Source: Bacteroidales bacterium UBA4417 (GTDB lineage: Bacteria; Bacteroidota; Bacteroidia; Bacteroidales; UBA4417). From it: a DNA stretch of 7,855 nucleotides. The position numbers were made by a program, and so were the translations under genes. A model generated the notes under the pieces. It had not been told where the DNA came from and did not search any database. It saw only the letters and a program-made list of their open reading frames with translations. The DNA lies in NCBI GenBank assembly GCA_002389705.1, contig DGQJ01000076.1:1-7855 (forward strand), read 5' to 3'. Below are positions 1 through 7,855 of the stretch, in pieces; the stretch's first letter is position 1; every line of letters begins with the position of its first letter.

Positions 1-32
1 CAGCTTAGTTGCATGTTAACGTAAAAAAAGTC

Positions 33-899
33 ATGAGACAATTAAAAATAACCAAGTCCATAACCAACCGCGAAACTGCTTCACTCGATAAATATCTTCA
101 GGATATAGGGAAAGAAGCATTGATTACTGCGGATGAAGAGGTTGAACTGGCACGACGAATAAGGGGAGGAGACCAGAAAGCACTGGAGAAACTTTGCCTG
201 GCGAACCTTCGCTTTGTAGTTTCGGTGGCCAAACAATACCAGAACCAGGGGCTAAGCCTGCCCGACCTGATAAACGAAGGCAATGTTGGGCTTATTAAAG
301 CAGCTGCCCGTTTCGACGAGACCCGTGGTTTCAAATTTATTTCCTACGCCGTTTGGTGGATCAGGCAATCAATCCTGCAGGCATTGGCCGAACAGTCGCG
401 TATTGTCCGTTTGCCGCTTAACCAGGTAGGATCGCTCAATAAAATCAAGAAAGAAACCTCCCGTCTCGAACAGATGTATGAGCGTCCACCTTCAGCCGAG
501 GAAATTGCCGAAGCGCTTGAAATACCGGGTTATAAGATTGATGCAGCCATGAAAATAACCACTCGTTATGTTTCGATGGATGCACCGCTGGTGGATGATG
601 AAGATACCCGATTTATTGATGTTTTTGTAGATGAGGACAGTCCTTTTACAGATGCTGGCTTAATGCGCGAATCACTCTCTCTCGAAATTCAGCGCTCACT
701 TTCAACGCTCACCGAAAAGGAGCGCGATGTAATAAACCTTTACTATGGAATAGGCGTTCCTCACGGTTTAACGCTTGAGGAAATTGCGCTAAAATTCGAT
801 CTCACCCGGGAGCGTGTCCGACAAATAAAAGAAAAGGCCATTCGCAGGCTAAAACACAACTCGAGAAGCAAATTGCTTAAATCGTACCTGGGAGAATAA
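33..899 (+). CDS. rpoD: Primary RNA polymerase sigma factor (sigma-70 family, short Bacteroidota form)
   Basis: This is the housekeeping sigma factor, which directs core RNA polymerase to promoters and melts the -10 region. From the ATG at 33 the product has 288 residues. Region 1.2 lies at about residues 13-45 ([10 protein letters not shown], then the [10 protein letters not shown] helix). Region 2 lies at about 50-120, with the core-binding stretch [30 protein letters not shown] and the promoter-melting segment around [15 protein letters not shown]. Region 3 spans about 128-205. Region 4 spans about 215-285, with the helix-turn-helix [28 protein letters not shown] split over about 246-273. 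Region 1.1 and the long non-conserved insert of proteobacterial RpoD are absent, as is usual in Bacteroidota. An in-frame stop at 6-8 limits the start to TTG 9 or ATG 33; ATG 33 fits the usual N-terminus ([10 protein letters not shown]). A terminator follows at 943. The family call is very secure. The promoter lies outside the window. Confidence 0.97.
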   Translation: MRQLKITKSITNRETASLDKYLQDIGKEALITADEEVELARRIRGGDQKALEKLCLANLRFVVSVAKQYQNQGLSLPDLINEGNVGLIKAAARFDETRGFKFISYAVWWIRQSILQALAEQSRIVRLPLNQVGSLNKIKKETSRLEQMYERPPSAEEIAEALEIPGYKIDAAMKITTRYVSMDAPLVDDEDTRFIDVFVDEDSPFTDAGLMRESLSLEIQRSLSTLTEKERDVINLYYGIGVPHGLTLEEIALKFDLTRERVRQIKEKAIRRLKHNSRSKLLKSYLGE

Positions 900-942
900 C
901 ATTACAGTTATAAATTTCTTTAAACGAAATTTTCAAATGTTC

Positions 943-982
943 ATGCTGCTGCAAGGTTCTGCTTTGCAGCAGCATTTTTTTT
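943..982 (+). terminator. Rho-independent terminator after rpoD
   Basis: A perfect 12-bp stem, ATGCTGCTGCAA (943-954) with TTGCAGCAGCAT (964-975), encloses a 9-nt loop (GGTTCTGCT). The T-tract runs directly on from the stem to 982. It sits 44 bases after the rpoD stop and separates rpoD from the receiver gene. A third copy of the arm sequence, GCTGCT at 984-989, could compete for the 3' arm. Confidence 0.93.
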
Positions 983-1102
983 AGCTGCTCCCAGAGGCTG
1001 ACGACAAAATATTCAGAACTTTATCTATATTTTTTTTAAAATGTATTGTTGTAATTCGCAGGTTATAAGTGAATTAATCAGAAGCGCTGAAAGAAGTCCG
1101 GA

Positions 1103-1131
1103 TTTTTTTTAATATTTGTGTATTACCTTTT
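1103..1131 (+). promoter_or_regulatory. Weak candidate promoter for the receiver gene
   Basis: TACCTTTT at 1124-1131 differs at one position from the Bacteroidota -7 element TAnnTTTG, and a T-run at 1103-1110 lies where a -33 element would be. It would start transcription near 1137, giving a leader of about 50 bases before the ATG at 1189. The rest of 983-1188 is A/T-rich and I see no other convincing element. The match is poor and could be chance in such sequence. Confidence 0.25.
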
Positions 1132-1188
1132 ACAAAAAGAGTGATTAAGCAATACAGGGAGAAATCCCAATTCTATCTTAAAAACGTA

Positions 1189-1566
1189 ATGAAAATACTT
1201 ATTGCCGAGGATAATCCGATGAATCAGCAGCTCATGAGCAAGTACATGAGTAAGCTGGGATGGGAATGTTTAATCGTTGAAAATGGCTTACTGGCTGCAG
1301 AGGCTTGCAGAAATACTACCTTTGATGTAATACTTATGGATATTGATATGCCTGTACTCGATGGTATTGAGGCTACCAGGTTTATTCGTGTTTTTAACAA
1401 AGAGATACCTATTGTTGCGCTTACAGCCTATGCCGACGACCAGATGCGGACCGAATGTGCCGAATCGGGAATGAATGCTTTCATAGCTAAACCTTGCTCG
1501 TGGAATGAAATAAAAAACGTTGTAAATGAATGTTACGAAATCAGCACTTATAAGTACGCCGGATAG
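1189..1566 (+). CDS. Stand-alone response-regulator receiver domain protein
   Basis: The product is a cytoplasmic single-domain receiver of 125 residues, expected to accept phosphate from a histidine kinase or phosphotransfer protein. All the switch residues are present: acidic pair E7-D8 (ILIAEDNP), phosphoacceptor D51 in ILMDIDMP, T79 in VALTA and K101 in AKPC. The MDIDMPVLDGIEATRFIR stretch is classical. The protein ends about 24 residues after the conserved lysine, enough for the last helix only, so no DNA-binding or enzymatic output domain exists. The N-terminal EDNPMNQQLM style resembles receivers of hybrid kinases. ATG 1189 places the start exactly at beta-strand 1; the upstream in-frame GTG at 1141 would add 16 unlike residues. 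No kinase is nearby, and terminators at 943-982 and 1589-1615 isolate it as its own unit. Its partner and output are unknown. Confidence 0.9.
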   Translation: MKILIAEDNPMNQQLMSKYMSKLGWECLIVENGLLAAEACRNTTFDVILMDIDMPVLDGIEATRFIRVFNKEIPIVALTAYADDQMRTECAESGMNAFIAKPCSWNEIKNVVNECYEISTYKYAG

Positions 1567-1588
1567 CACAATTTAACGCAATATTATT

Positions 1589-1615
1589 GCCTGGCTGCGA
1601 CCAGGCTTTTTTTTT
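1589..1615 (+). terminator. Rho-independent terminator after the receiver gene
   Basis: A 6-bp G/C-rich stem, GCCTGG (1589-1594) with CCAGGC (1601-1606), and the 6-nt loop CTGCGA are followed by nine T residues (1607-1615). It lies 23 bases past the stop codon of the receiver gene and upstream of the candidate pyrG promoter, so pyrG is probably not fed by readthrough. Confidence 0.92.
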
Positions 1616-1620
1616 ATTTA

Positions 1621-1655
1621 TTTTCAAGGAATTCAGACAGGGATTTGTAATTTTG
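1621..1655 (+). promoter_or_regulatory. Candidate pyrG promoter (Bacteroidota type)
   Basis: TAATTTTG at 1648-1655 is an exact match to the Bacteroidota -7 element TAnnTTTG. A T-rich stretch, TTTTC at 1621-1625, sits about 22 bases upstream where a TTTG -33 element is expected. Transcription would begin near 1660-1663, leaving a leader of about 115 bases before pyrG. The -7 match is direct; the start site is inferred. Confidence 0.6.
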
Positions 1656-1683
1656 CACACGTTTTAAAATCCTGATCTTGTAA

Positions 1684-3396
<1,713 letters not shown>

Positions 3397-3460
3397 CAGG
3401 TTTATTCGGGCAACCTGATATGTGATGCGCAGGTGGCAAGGTTGTTACATGAAGCCCGAA
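3397..3460 (+). other. Mutually exclusive inverted repeats after pyrG
   Basis: Three overlapping pairings occur here. CAGGTT (3397-3402) pairs with AACCTG (3412-3417). CAACCT (3411-3416) pairs with AGGTTG (3439-3444). TTCGGGC (3405-3411) pairs with GCCCGAA (3454-3460). The first and second compete for the same bases. No T-run follows any of them, so this is not a standard intrinsic terminator. It lies upstream of the yidC promoter and may be a pyrG 3'-end structure. Confidence 0.35.
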
Positions 3461-3492
3461 ATGCAAAGTATAATTACTTAATCAACATTTTG

Positions 3493-3500
3493 TATCTTTG
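3493..3500 (+). promoter_or_regulatory. Candidate yidC promoter, -7 element
   Basis: TATCTTTG is an exact match to the Bacteroidota TAnnTTTG element. I see no good TTTG about 20 bases upstream, where the sequence is TATAATTAC. Transcription would start near 3506, giving a leader of about 98 bases. That leader holds only a weak pairing, CACAC (3514-3518) with GTGTG (3545-3549), before a short T-run, and it is very A/T-rich just before the start codon. Confidence 0.6.
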
Positions 3501-3604
3501 CGCTCCCCAAATTCACACCATTGCTGGTAAGATATTGAAATTCAGTGTGTTTTTGAGCTAATTAAGTTACTAAGATAAATAATCAAATACATATAACTCA
3601 ATAA

Positions 3605-5524
3605 ATGACTAAGAATAATATTATTGGACTGGTAATCATTGTTGGATTATTGATAGGCTACAGCCTGTGGATGACTCCATCGAAAGAAGAAATGGCTGCC
3701 GCCAAAAGAAAAGCTGATTCTATCAGCCAGGTGCAACGTGCCGACTCGCTGCAGGCTGTGATGGCCGAAATGGCAGCTAAAGCAGCAGCCGATTCGGCAG
3801 TAAAAGCCAATCCTGCCGGTGCCATAGTTGCCGGCGCCGATTCATCGAACAGTGGTTTTGGTATTTCGCCCCGTAGCGAGGAGAAATTTTATACTCTCGA
3901 AAGCGACCTGCTGAAATTAAAAATATCATCGCGTGGCGGACGGATATGGTCGGTACAGCTGAAAGATTATAAAACTTTTGACACGCTTCCACTCATCCTG
4001 TTTAAAGGCGATTCAACCCAGTTCGGCTTCGAATTTAATACCGAAGACCTGCGTACCCTAAATACCGCCAACCTCATGTTTGTTCCAGCTGGTATGGCTG
4101 GCAAGGATTCATTACGCGTATCGGGTAAAGATTCGCTCCAATTTGCGCTCCGGGTTTATCCTGGCAAAGCCGATTCGGTAGCATCGAAGAGCTATATCGA
4201 ATTTGTTTATACCCTGAAGGGTGATGATTATATGGTTGGCTACAAGGTGAATTTTGTTGGAATGAAAGGCTATATAGCCCAGAATACCCGCGATTTATCA
4301 CTGCTTTGGGGCGCAACCCTGCTGCAACAGGAGAAAAGCCTGAAGACTGAAGAATCGCAGTCGACCATTTATTACATGGATGCAGCAGGCGAGGTGAATA
4401 ACCTGAAAGAAACCAAAAATTCTACCGAACGGATTTCCACCCCGGTTAAATGGGTTTCCTTTAAACAACAGTTCTTCTCAGCAAGTTTAATAGCTTCCGA
4501 TAAATTCGAAAGCGCTGATGTTGAAACCATCGGGCATCCGATAGAGAATACTGACCGCCTGGTAAAAACCATGAAATCGGCCTTTATTCTTCCGTTTACC
4601 ATCGATGCCGACCAGACCTATAACATGAAGTGGTATTTCGGACCAAACAAATATAAAGTTCTCCGCAAATACGACCTTAACCTTGAACGCCAGATTCCAC
4701 TCGGATGGAGTTTTTTCCTGTTGCAGTGGATCAACCGCGGACCGGTTCTCTGGGTTTTCAACTGGCTCGAATCCTTTAATATCAGCTATGGCATTATCAT
4801 CCTGATCCTTACCATCCTGCTCAAAATTGTATTGTTCCCCATCGCATGGAAAACATACATTTCGTCAGCCAAAATGCGTATCCTGAAACCGGAGATAGAG
4901 GAAATCAACCAGAAATATCCGAAAAAGGATGATGCCATGAAAAAGCAGCAGGCTACCATGACATTGTATAAAAAGGCCGGTGTAAACCCGATGGCAGGTT
5001 GTGTTCCCATGTTGCTGCAGTTCCCCATCCTGATTGCACTTTTCAGGTTCTTCCCTGCCTCATTCGAGTTGCGCCAGCAATCGTTCCTCTGGGCTACCGA
5101 CTTATCCAGCTACGATTCCATTTTCTCGTGGTCGGCGCATATTCCCATTATCAGTACTTTTTACGGTAACCACGTAAGTTTATTCACTTTGCTGATGACC
5201 ATCTCAACCATCATTTACACCAAGATGAATAATGATATGATGGGATCGACACAGCAAATGCCGGGAATGAAAACCATGATGTACCTGATGCCGATCATGT
5301 TCCTCGGATTTTTCAATAACTATTCCGCAGGTTTGAGTTATTATTACCTGCTGGCTAACCTCTTTACGTTTGCTCAAATGTTTGTAATACGCCGTTTTGT
5401 AAATGAGGATAAACTGCACAAACGTATCCAGGAAAATAAAGCCAAACCAGTTAAAAAATCTTCGTTCCAGAAACGCCTCGAAGAAATGACCAAACAACAG
5501 CAACAGAAAGCCATCAGGAAATAA
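3605..5524 (+). CDS. yidC: Membrane protein insertase YidC (Oxa1/Alb3 family)
   Basis: This inner-membrane insertase and chaperone works alone or with SecYEG. The product has 639 residues. The first transmembrane segment is at about 6-22 (IIGLVIIVGLLIGYSLW). An Ala/Lys/Asp-rich low-complexity linker follows at about 25-85, then the large periplasmic beta-domain at about 90-355. The conserved C-terminal insertase core spans about 365-600. Within it are GIIILILTILLKIVLFP (396-412), the cytoplasmic charged hairpin with AKMRILKPEIEEINQKYPK (422-440), NPMAGCVPMLLQFPILIALF (461-480), and further membrane segments at about 522-537, 557-573 and 577-596. The hydrophilic-groove arginine of E. coli YidC (R366) aligns with K407, which I recall as usual in Bacteroidota. 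The tail (597-639) is strongly basic and Gln-rich, suited to ribosome contact. ATG 3605 has no Shine-Dalgarno sequence. A bidirectional terminator follows 14 bases after the stop. Confidence 0.97.
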   Translation: MTKNNIIGLVIIVGLLIGYSLWMTPSKEEMAAAKRKADSISQVQRADSLQAVMAEMAAKAAADSAVKANPAGAIVAGADSSNSGFGISPRSEEKFYTLESDLLKLKISSRGGRIWSVQLKDYKTFDTLPLILFKGDSTQFGFEFNTEDLRTLNTANLMFVPAGMAGKDSLRVSGKDSLQFALRVYPGKADSVASKSYIEFVYTLKGDDYMVGYKVNFVGMKGYIAQNTRDLSLLWGATLLQQEKSLKTEESQSTIYYMDAAGEVNNLKETKNSTERISTPVKWVSFKQQFFSASLIASDKFESADVETIGHPIENTDRLVKTMKSAFILPFTIDADQTYNMKWYFGPNKYKVLRKYDLNLERQIPLGWSFFLLQWINRGPVLWVFNWLESFNISYGIIILILTILLKIVLFPIAWKTYISSAKMRILKPEIEEINQKYPKKDDAMKKQQATMTLYKKAGVNPMAGCVPMLLQFPILIALFRFFPASFELRQQSFLWATDLSSYDSIFSWSAHIPIISTFYGNHVSLFTLLMTISTIIYTKMNNDMMGSTQQMPGMKTMMYLMPIMFLGFFNNYSAGLSYYYLLANLFTFAQMFVIRRFVNEDKLHKRIQENKAKPVKKSSFQKRLEEMTKQQQQKAIRK

Positions 5525-5538
5525 GGGCTTGCTGTCAT

Positions 5539-5583
5539 AAAAAAAATCCGCAGTTTAAATCATTGATTTACTGCGGATTTTTT
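5539..5583. terminator. Bidirectional terminator between yidC and the convergent ureohydrolase gene
   Basis: A perfect 14-bp inverted repeat pairs 5541-5554 with 5570-5583. Its G/C-containing core is TCCGCAGT (5547-5554) with ACTGCGGA (5570-5577). It is flanked by eight A residues on the left (5539-5546) and six T residues on the right (5578-5583), so it terminates in both directions. The loop contains a small nested pairing, AAATC with GATTT (5557-5561 and 5565-5569). It fills most of the 74-base gap between the two convergent stop codons. Confidence 0.92.
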
Positions 5584-5598
5584 ATTTATGGTGGTTTG

Positions 5599-6645
5599 CT
5601 ATTTATTCGAAACCATACACATATTGGCGAGCTTATAGAGGAGCCGTGCCCCCACATTTGCATCCCATTCGTCGTCGCCCGGCCCAACTTCGTTCAGGTC
5701 GAAGCTGATAATGGTACGGCCGGAGTAAACCAGTTTTTCGATAAGATACAGTGCCTGTTCCATTTCGAGGCCGCCCGGAACAGGGGTTCCGGTTCCGGGG
5801 CATAATTTTGGATCAAGGCCGTCGATATCAAAACTGAGGTAAACTTTTTCGGGAAGTGAATCAATAATCCGATCACAAATAGCCGACCAGCTTGAACCTT
5901 CGTACTGCTGGTGCTTGATACCGCGGTCGAAAAAGGTGGTGATGCGTTTATCGGACCCGATGATGTTGAGCTCGGCTTCGCAGTAATCGCGGATGCCAAC
6001 CTGAACAAGATGGGATACCTGTTCAATTTTCAGTGCATTATACATAATGGATGCATGCGAAAATTCGAAGTCTTCGTAAGCCTTCCGCAGGTCGGCATGC
6101 GCATCGATATGCAAAATGCCGAATTCATCGTATTTTTCGGCAAGGGCCTGCATTAACCCCAGCGGAGTACTGTGATCGCCACCCAGCAAGCCAACGAGTT
6201 TTTGCCGGTTTAAGATATCGAGTGATTGTTTCTTTACCCACGCATTCATTTCGCGGCATGCCTGGTTTACTTCAGCCAAAATATCGCCCAGGTCCGGATT
6301 TTCTTTAATACTGCTGCCACCGGTAAGCTGATCGATATAATGCTCTGCCTTTTGGCGAAGGGTATTGTTTTTGGCAGCCAGATTCAAATCGATATCTTTC
6401 ATAGCCAGTCCCAGTTTCCAGGCATCTTTCACAAAAGGATCGAAAAGATCAACCTGGTACGAGGCTTCGCGGATGGCTTCGGGTGCTGAGGCGGTACCGG
6501 CCTGGTACGAAACGGTTACTTCCCAGGGAACGGGCAGAATTACCAGGTTTGCAGTATCCGTATCAAAGGGCAAGCCGTAAATATTGCCATTGGTATCGCC
6601 CATTCCGTTGGGATCGAATGCGGCAATTTTTTCGTTTATATCCAT
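5599..6645 (-). CDS. Ureohydrolase (agmatinase/arginase family)
   Basis: This is a cytoplasmic binuclear-manganese hydrolase that releases urea from a guanidino compound. Agmatine to putrescine is the usual assignment for such Bacteroidota proteins, but the substrate cannot be proven here. The product has 348 residues, longer than the roughly 300 of typical agmatinases, partly from a helical insert at about 85-145. All six expected metal ligands are visible: H158 in GGDHS, D181, H183 and D185 in DAHADLR, and D273 and D275 in SFDIDGLDP. The PGTGTPVPGG stretch (283-292) and E319 in DLNEVGPG match the family signature. The gene lies 105 bases downstream of mqnA on the same strand with no clear terminator between, so it may be co-transcribed or have its own weak promoter. 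Arginase, formimidoylglutamase or guanidine hydrolase activity are alternatives. The stop faces yidC across a shared terminator. Confidence 0.92.
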   Translation of the reverse strand: MDINEKIAAFDPNGMGDTNGNIYGLPFDTDTANLVILPVPWEVTVSYQAGTASAPEAIREASYQVDLFDPFVKDAWKLGLAMKDIDLNLAAKNNTLRQKAEHYIDQLTGGSSIKENPDLGDILAEVNQACREMNAWVKKQSLDILNRQKLVGLLGGDHSTPLGLMQALAEKYDEFGILHIDAHADLRKAYEDFEFSHASIMYNALKIEQVSHLVQVGIRDYCEAELNIIGSDKRITTFFDRGIKHQQYEGSSWSAICDRIIDSLPEKVYLSFDIDGLDPKLCPGTGTPVPGGLEMEQALYLIEKLVYSGRTIISFDLNEVGPGDDEWDANVGARLLYKLANMCMVSNK

Positions 6646-6673
6646 GGGAAATGTATTTAAACTGTAAAGCTAT

Positions 6674-6710
6674 AAAAGATATGTAGAAAATGGGTGGAAT
6701 TGGTAAAAAC
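6674..6710 (-). promoter_or_regulatory. Weak candidate promoter for the ureohydrolase gene
   Basis: Read on the minus strand, TATCTTTT (complement of 6674-6681) is one mismatch from TAnnTTTG, and a T-run (complement of 6705-6709) lies at about the -33 distance. Start of transcription near 6668 would leave a short A/T-rich leader. A second near match, TAGCTTTA, overlaps the same interval. Low confidence; transcription from mqnA may suffice. Confidence 0.25.
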
Positions 6711-6750
6711 CTGAGCAGTGTCAACAACCGGCATTCGATAACGGCCTGGT

Positions 6751-7503
6751 TTATTCCTGGCGCCGGCTTAACAAATCGAGGAACAACTCCATTCCAAGCT
6801 GCTTCTGCGCATCAAGCGGATAACTGATATCTTGCGTGAGGTACGATACAAGTTCCTGTTCGGAAATATGAGGCTGTTGAGCCATGATTGTGGAATTTTC
6901 CCTGTGGTTCACACCCCAGCTGAGCGCCGCTTTAAACTCGTTTAAAAATGAAGCAGGCAGTGGCTTGCGCGAAATCCATACGGCAAAAACAAAGGGCAGG
7001 CCGGTATGTTTTATCCATTCACCGGCCAGGTCGTAGTAATAAGGGAACTGCTTGCTCAACCCGAAAGTTTTATCACCGATCAGTACTTTACCTTCGTGGG
7101 CTGAAAGTGGACCTTTCAACAATGCCAGGCTTTTCCATTCCGGATTTATTTTCCAGTATCTTTCGGCCAGTATGCGAACCAGGTTTACAGAGGTAAGGCT
7201 GTCGGTATCCAGGTAAATGGTCTTTATTGTGCTTAATTCAGACGCTGACAGCAGCAAAACCGATTTTACATCTTTATCGGCTCCTATACATAAATCGCTC
7301 ACCAAATGGTAACCTTCAAATTTTGGCAAAGCACCCACTGGTATCAGTCCAATGTCAGCTTCACCAGTGAGGAGTTTACGCGCGCATTCCGAAGGTACAT
7401 CAAGGCTCAGCGCATAACCGGAAAGTTTTTCCGAGTGCATGATGCCGTAAATAAAAGGGAGCGTATTATAATAGCAAACAGCTGTAATTCGTATCGGGTT
7501 CAT
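6751..7503 (-). CDS. mqnA: Chorismate dehydratase MqnA (futalosine menaquinone pathway)
   Basis: MqnA removes water from chorismate to give 3-[(1-carboxyvinyl)oxy]benzoate, the first step of the futalosine route to menaquinone; it acts in the cytoplasm and has a periplasmic-binding-protein-like fold. The product has 250 residues, normal for MqnA. Family hallmarks are YYNTLPFIYG (11-20), GEADIGLIPVGALP (47-60), SDLCIGADKDVKSVLLLS (69-86), LDTDSLTSVNLVRIL (98-112) and LAGEWIKHTGLPFVFAVW (159-176). It lacks the N-terminal pattern I would expect of the paralogue MqnD. Position 10 is Cys where Ser often precedes the Tyr in this motif. The gene is divergent from the BatA-like gene and lies upstream of the ureohydrolase gene on the same strand. 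None of mqnB, mqnC, mqnD or mqnE is in the window. I see no convincing promoter in front of it. Confidence 0.9.
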   Translation of the reverse strand: MNPIRITAVCYYNTLPFIYGIMHSEKLSGYALSLDVPSECARKLLTGEADIGLIPVGALPKFEGYHLVSDLCIGADKDVKSVLLLSASELSTIKTIYLDTDSLTSVNLVRILAERYWKINPEWKSLALLKGPLSAHEGKVLIGDKTFGLSKQFPYYYDLAGEWIKHTGLPFVFAVWISRKPLPASFLNEFKAALSWGVNHRENSTIMAQQPHISEQELVSYLTQDISYPLDAQKQLGMELFLDLLSRRQE

Positions 7504-7700
7504 GGAGCGAAATTATCAAAAAAAGCAATCGTGAAACGAATTATTGGTTTACGAATAGTTAAATCACGCTTTAAACCATACTGGTTTCTAGCCCGGATGC
7601 TGTTTTGTAAGTCCAGAGGCAGTAGCGGATAATGCGATTAATCAGCCCAAAATGTTTACTTTTGTATCCGGTTACTGCACAAGGCGTTTATTGTTTTCCC
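7504..7700. other. Divergent intergenic spacer between mqnA and the BatA-like gene
   Basis: This stretch of 197 bases should hold the promoters of both neighbours. Only the rightward one is recognisable (7657-7664). A small perfect inverted repeat, AAACCA (7573-7578) with TGGTTT (7582-7587) around TAC, is the only other structure I see. A + strand open frame reaching to 7632 is mostly the complement of mqnA and is not counted as a gene. Confidence 0.5.
7657..7664 (+). promoter_or_regulatory. Candidate promoter of the BatA-like gene, -7 element
   Basis: TACTTTTG matches the Bacteroidota TAnnTTTG element exactly and lies 36 bases before the ATG at 7701. The inferred start near 7670 would leave a leader of about 30 bases. 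No clear TTTG is seen at the -33 distance. Confidence 0.55.
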
Positions 7701-7855
7701 ATGCAATTTGTTAATCCCTTATTTCTTTTTGGTTTACTGGCTATTGCTATTCCGATTATTGTGCACTTGTTTAATTTCAGGCGTTTCAAGCGGGTTTATT
7801 TTACCAATGTGAAATTTTTGCAGGCGCTTCGGCAGCAAACCCGCAAACAGTCGCA
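7701..7855 (+). CDS. BatA-domain membrane protein, N-terminal part (cut by the window end)
   Basis: Only 51 codons are present and the frame is open to the window edge. The start MQFVNPLFLFGLLAIAIPII is a membrane segment that follows a few residues into the protein. It is followed by VHLFNFRRFKRVYFTNVKFL and a basic stretch, LRQQTRKQS. This is the classical N-terminus of the BatA / aerotolerance-regulator N-terminal domain found on large Bacteroidota proteins: one hydrophobic helix, the IPIIVHLFNFRR motif, then FxNVxFLxxL. The family usually has a second membrane helix soon after and, in long members, a big extracytoplasmic region; neither can be seen here. It resembles these long proteins more than the von Willebrand-domain BatA itself. 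The cellular role is poorly defined in general, and the Bac aerotolerance link is by family name only. ATG 7701 follows a good promoter element. Confidence 0.8.
   Translation, partial: MQFVNPLFLFGLLAIAIPIIVHLFNFRRFKRVYFTNVKFLQALRQQTRKQS

Noticed and set aside
9..32. TTG start giving rpoD eight more residues
   Set aside because: The ATG at 33 gives the usual [10 protein letters not shown] start of this sigma family; the extension (HVNVKKV) is not part of it.
1141..1188. GTG start giving the receiver a 16-residue extension
   Set aside because: The ATG at 1189 begins exactly at the first beta-strand of the receiver fold, and the extra residues do not look like family sequence.
3397..3417. CAGGTT/AACCTG hairpin as a pyrG terminator
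   Set aside because: The stem is only six pairs and no T-run follows, so it does not meet the usual form.
5563..6686. Several + strand open frames opposite the ureohydrolase gene
   Set aside because: They are shadows of a well-supported minus-strand gene and show no recognisable domain.
7508..7515. Minus-strand TAATTTCG as an mqnA promoter element
   Set aside because: It has a mismatch in the key TTTG part and lies so close to the start codon that transcription would begin at or within the ATG.
7306..7632. + strand open frame of 108 codons across the mqnA start and spacer
   Set aside because: Most of it is the complement of mqnA, it has no family-like sequence, and it ends before the BatA-like promoter.

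Overview
The window reads as a chromosomal housekeeping segment from a member of the Bacteroidota, probably class Bacteroidia; the order cannot be fixed from this piece alone. Four things point there. The primary sigma factor is the short form (288 residues) without region 1.1. Three genes are preceded by the Bacteroidota -7 promoter element TAnnTTTG. Start codons lie in A/T-rich leaders without Shine-Dalgarno sequences. The YidC form, the pyrG-yidC order and the truncated BatA-domain gene at the right end are typical of the phylum.

Layout, left to right. The + strand carries rpoD (33-899), a stand-alone response-regulator receiver (1189-1566), pyrG for CTP synthase (1777-3396) and yidC for the membrane protein insertase (3605-5524). 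A strong hairpin/T-tract terminator follows rpoD (943-982) and another follows the receiver gene (1589-1615), so those two look like separate transcription units. pyrG and yidC each have their own candidate promoter (1648-1655 and 3493-3500). A perfect-stem bidirectional terminator (5539-5583) closes yidC and also the convergent minus-strand pair, which consists of mqnA (chorismate dehydratase, 6751-7503) followed by a ureohydrolase of the agmatinase/arginase family (5599-6645). After a 197-base divergent spacer, the + strand begins a BatA-domain membrane protein (7701 onward) that runs off the window.

Functionally the genes are mostly unlinked core functions: promoter recognition, CTP supply, membrane protein insertion, menaquinone synthesis by the futalosine route, and guanidino-compound hydrolysis. 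There is no mobile element, CRISPR array, rRNA or tRNA, and no gene-free stretch exceeds 300 bases; the longest is the 289 bases from 900 to 1188.

The most interesting non-coding signal is a long compound hairpin in the pyrG leader (1687-1732). It runs straight into a U-tract between the candidate promoter and the start codon, and so looks like an attenuator. A second spot is a set of mutually exclusive hairpins just after pyrG (3397-3460). No clearly new multi-gene system is visible; most of the window is ordinary core genome.
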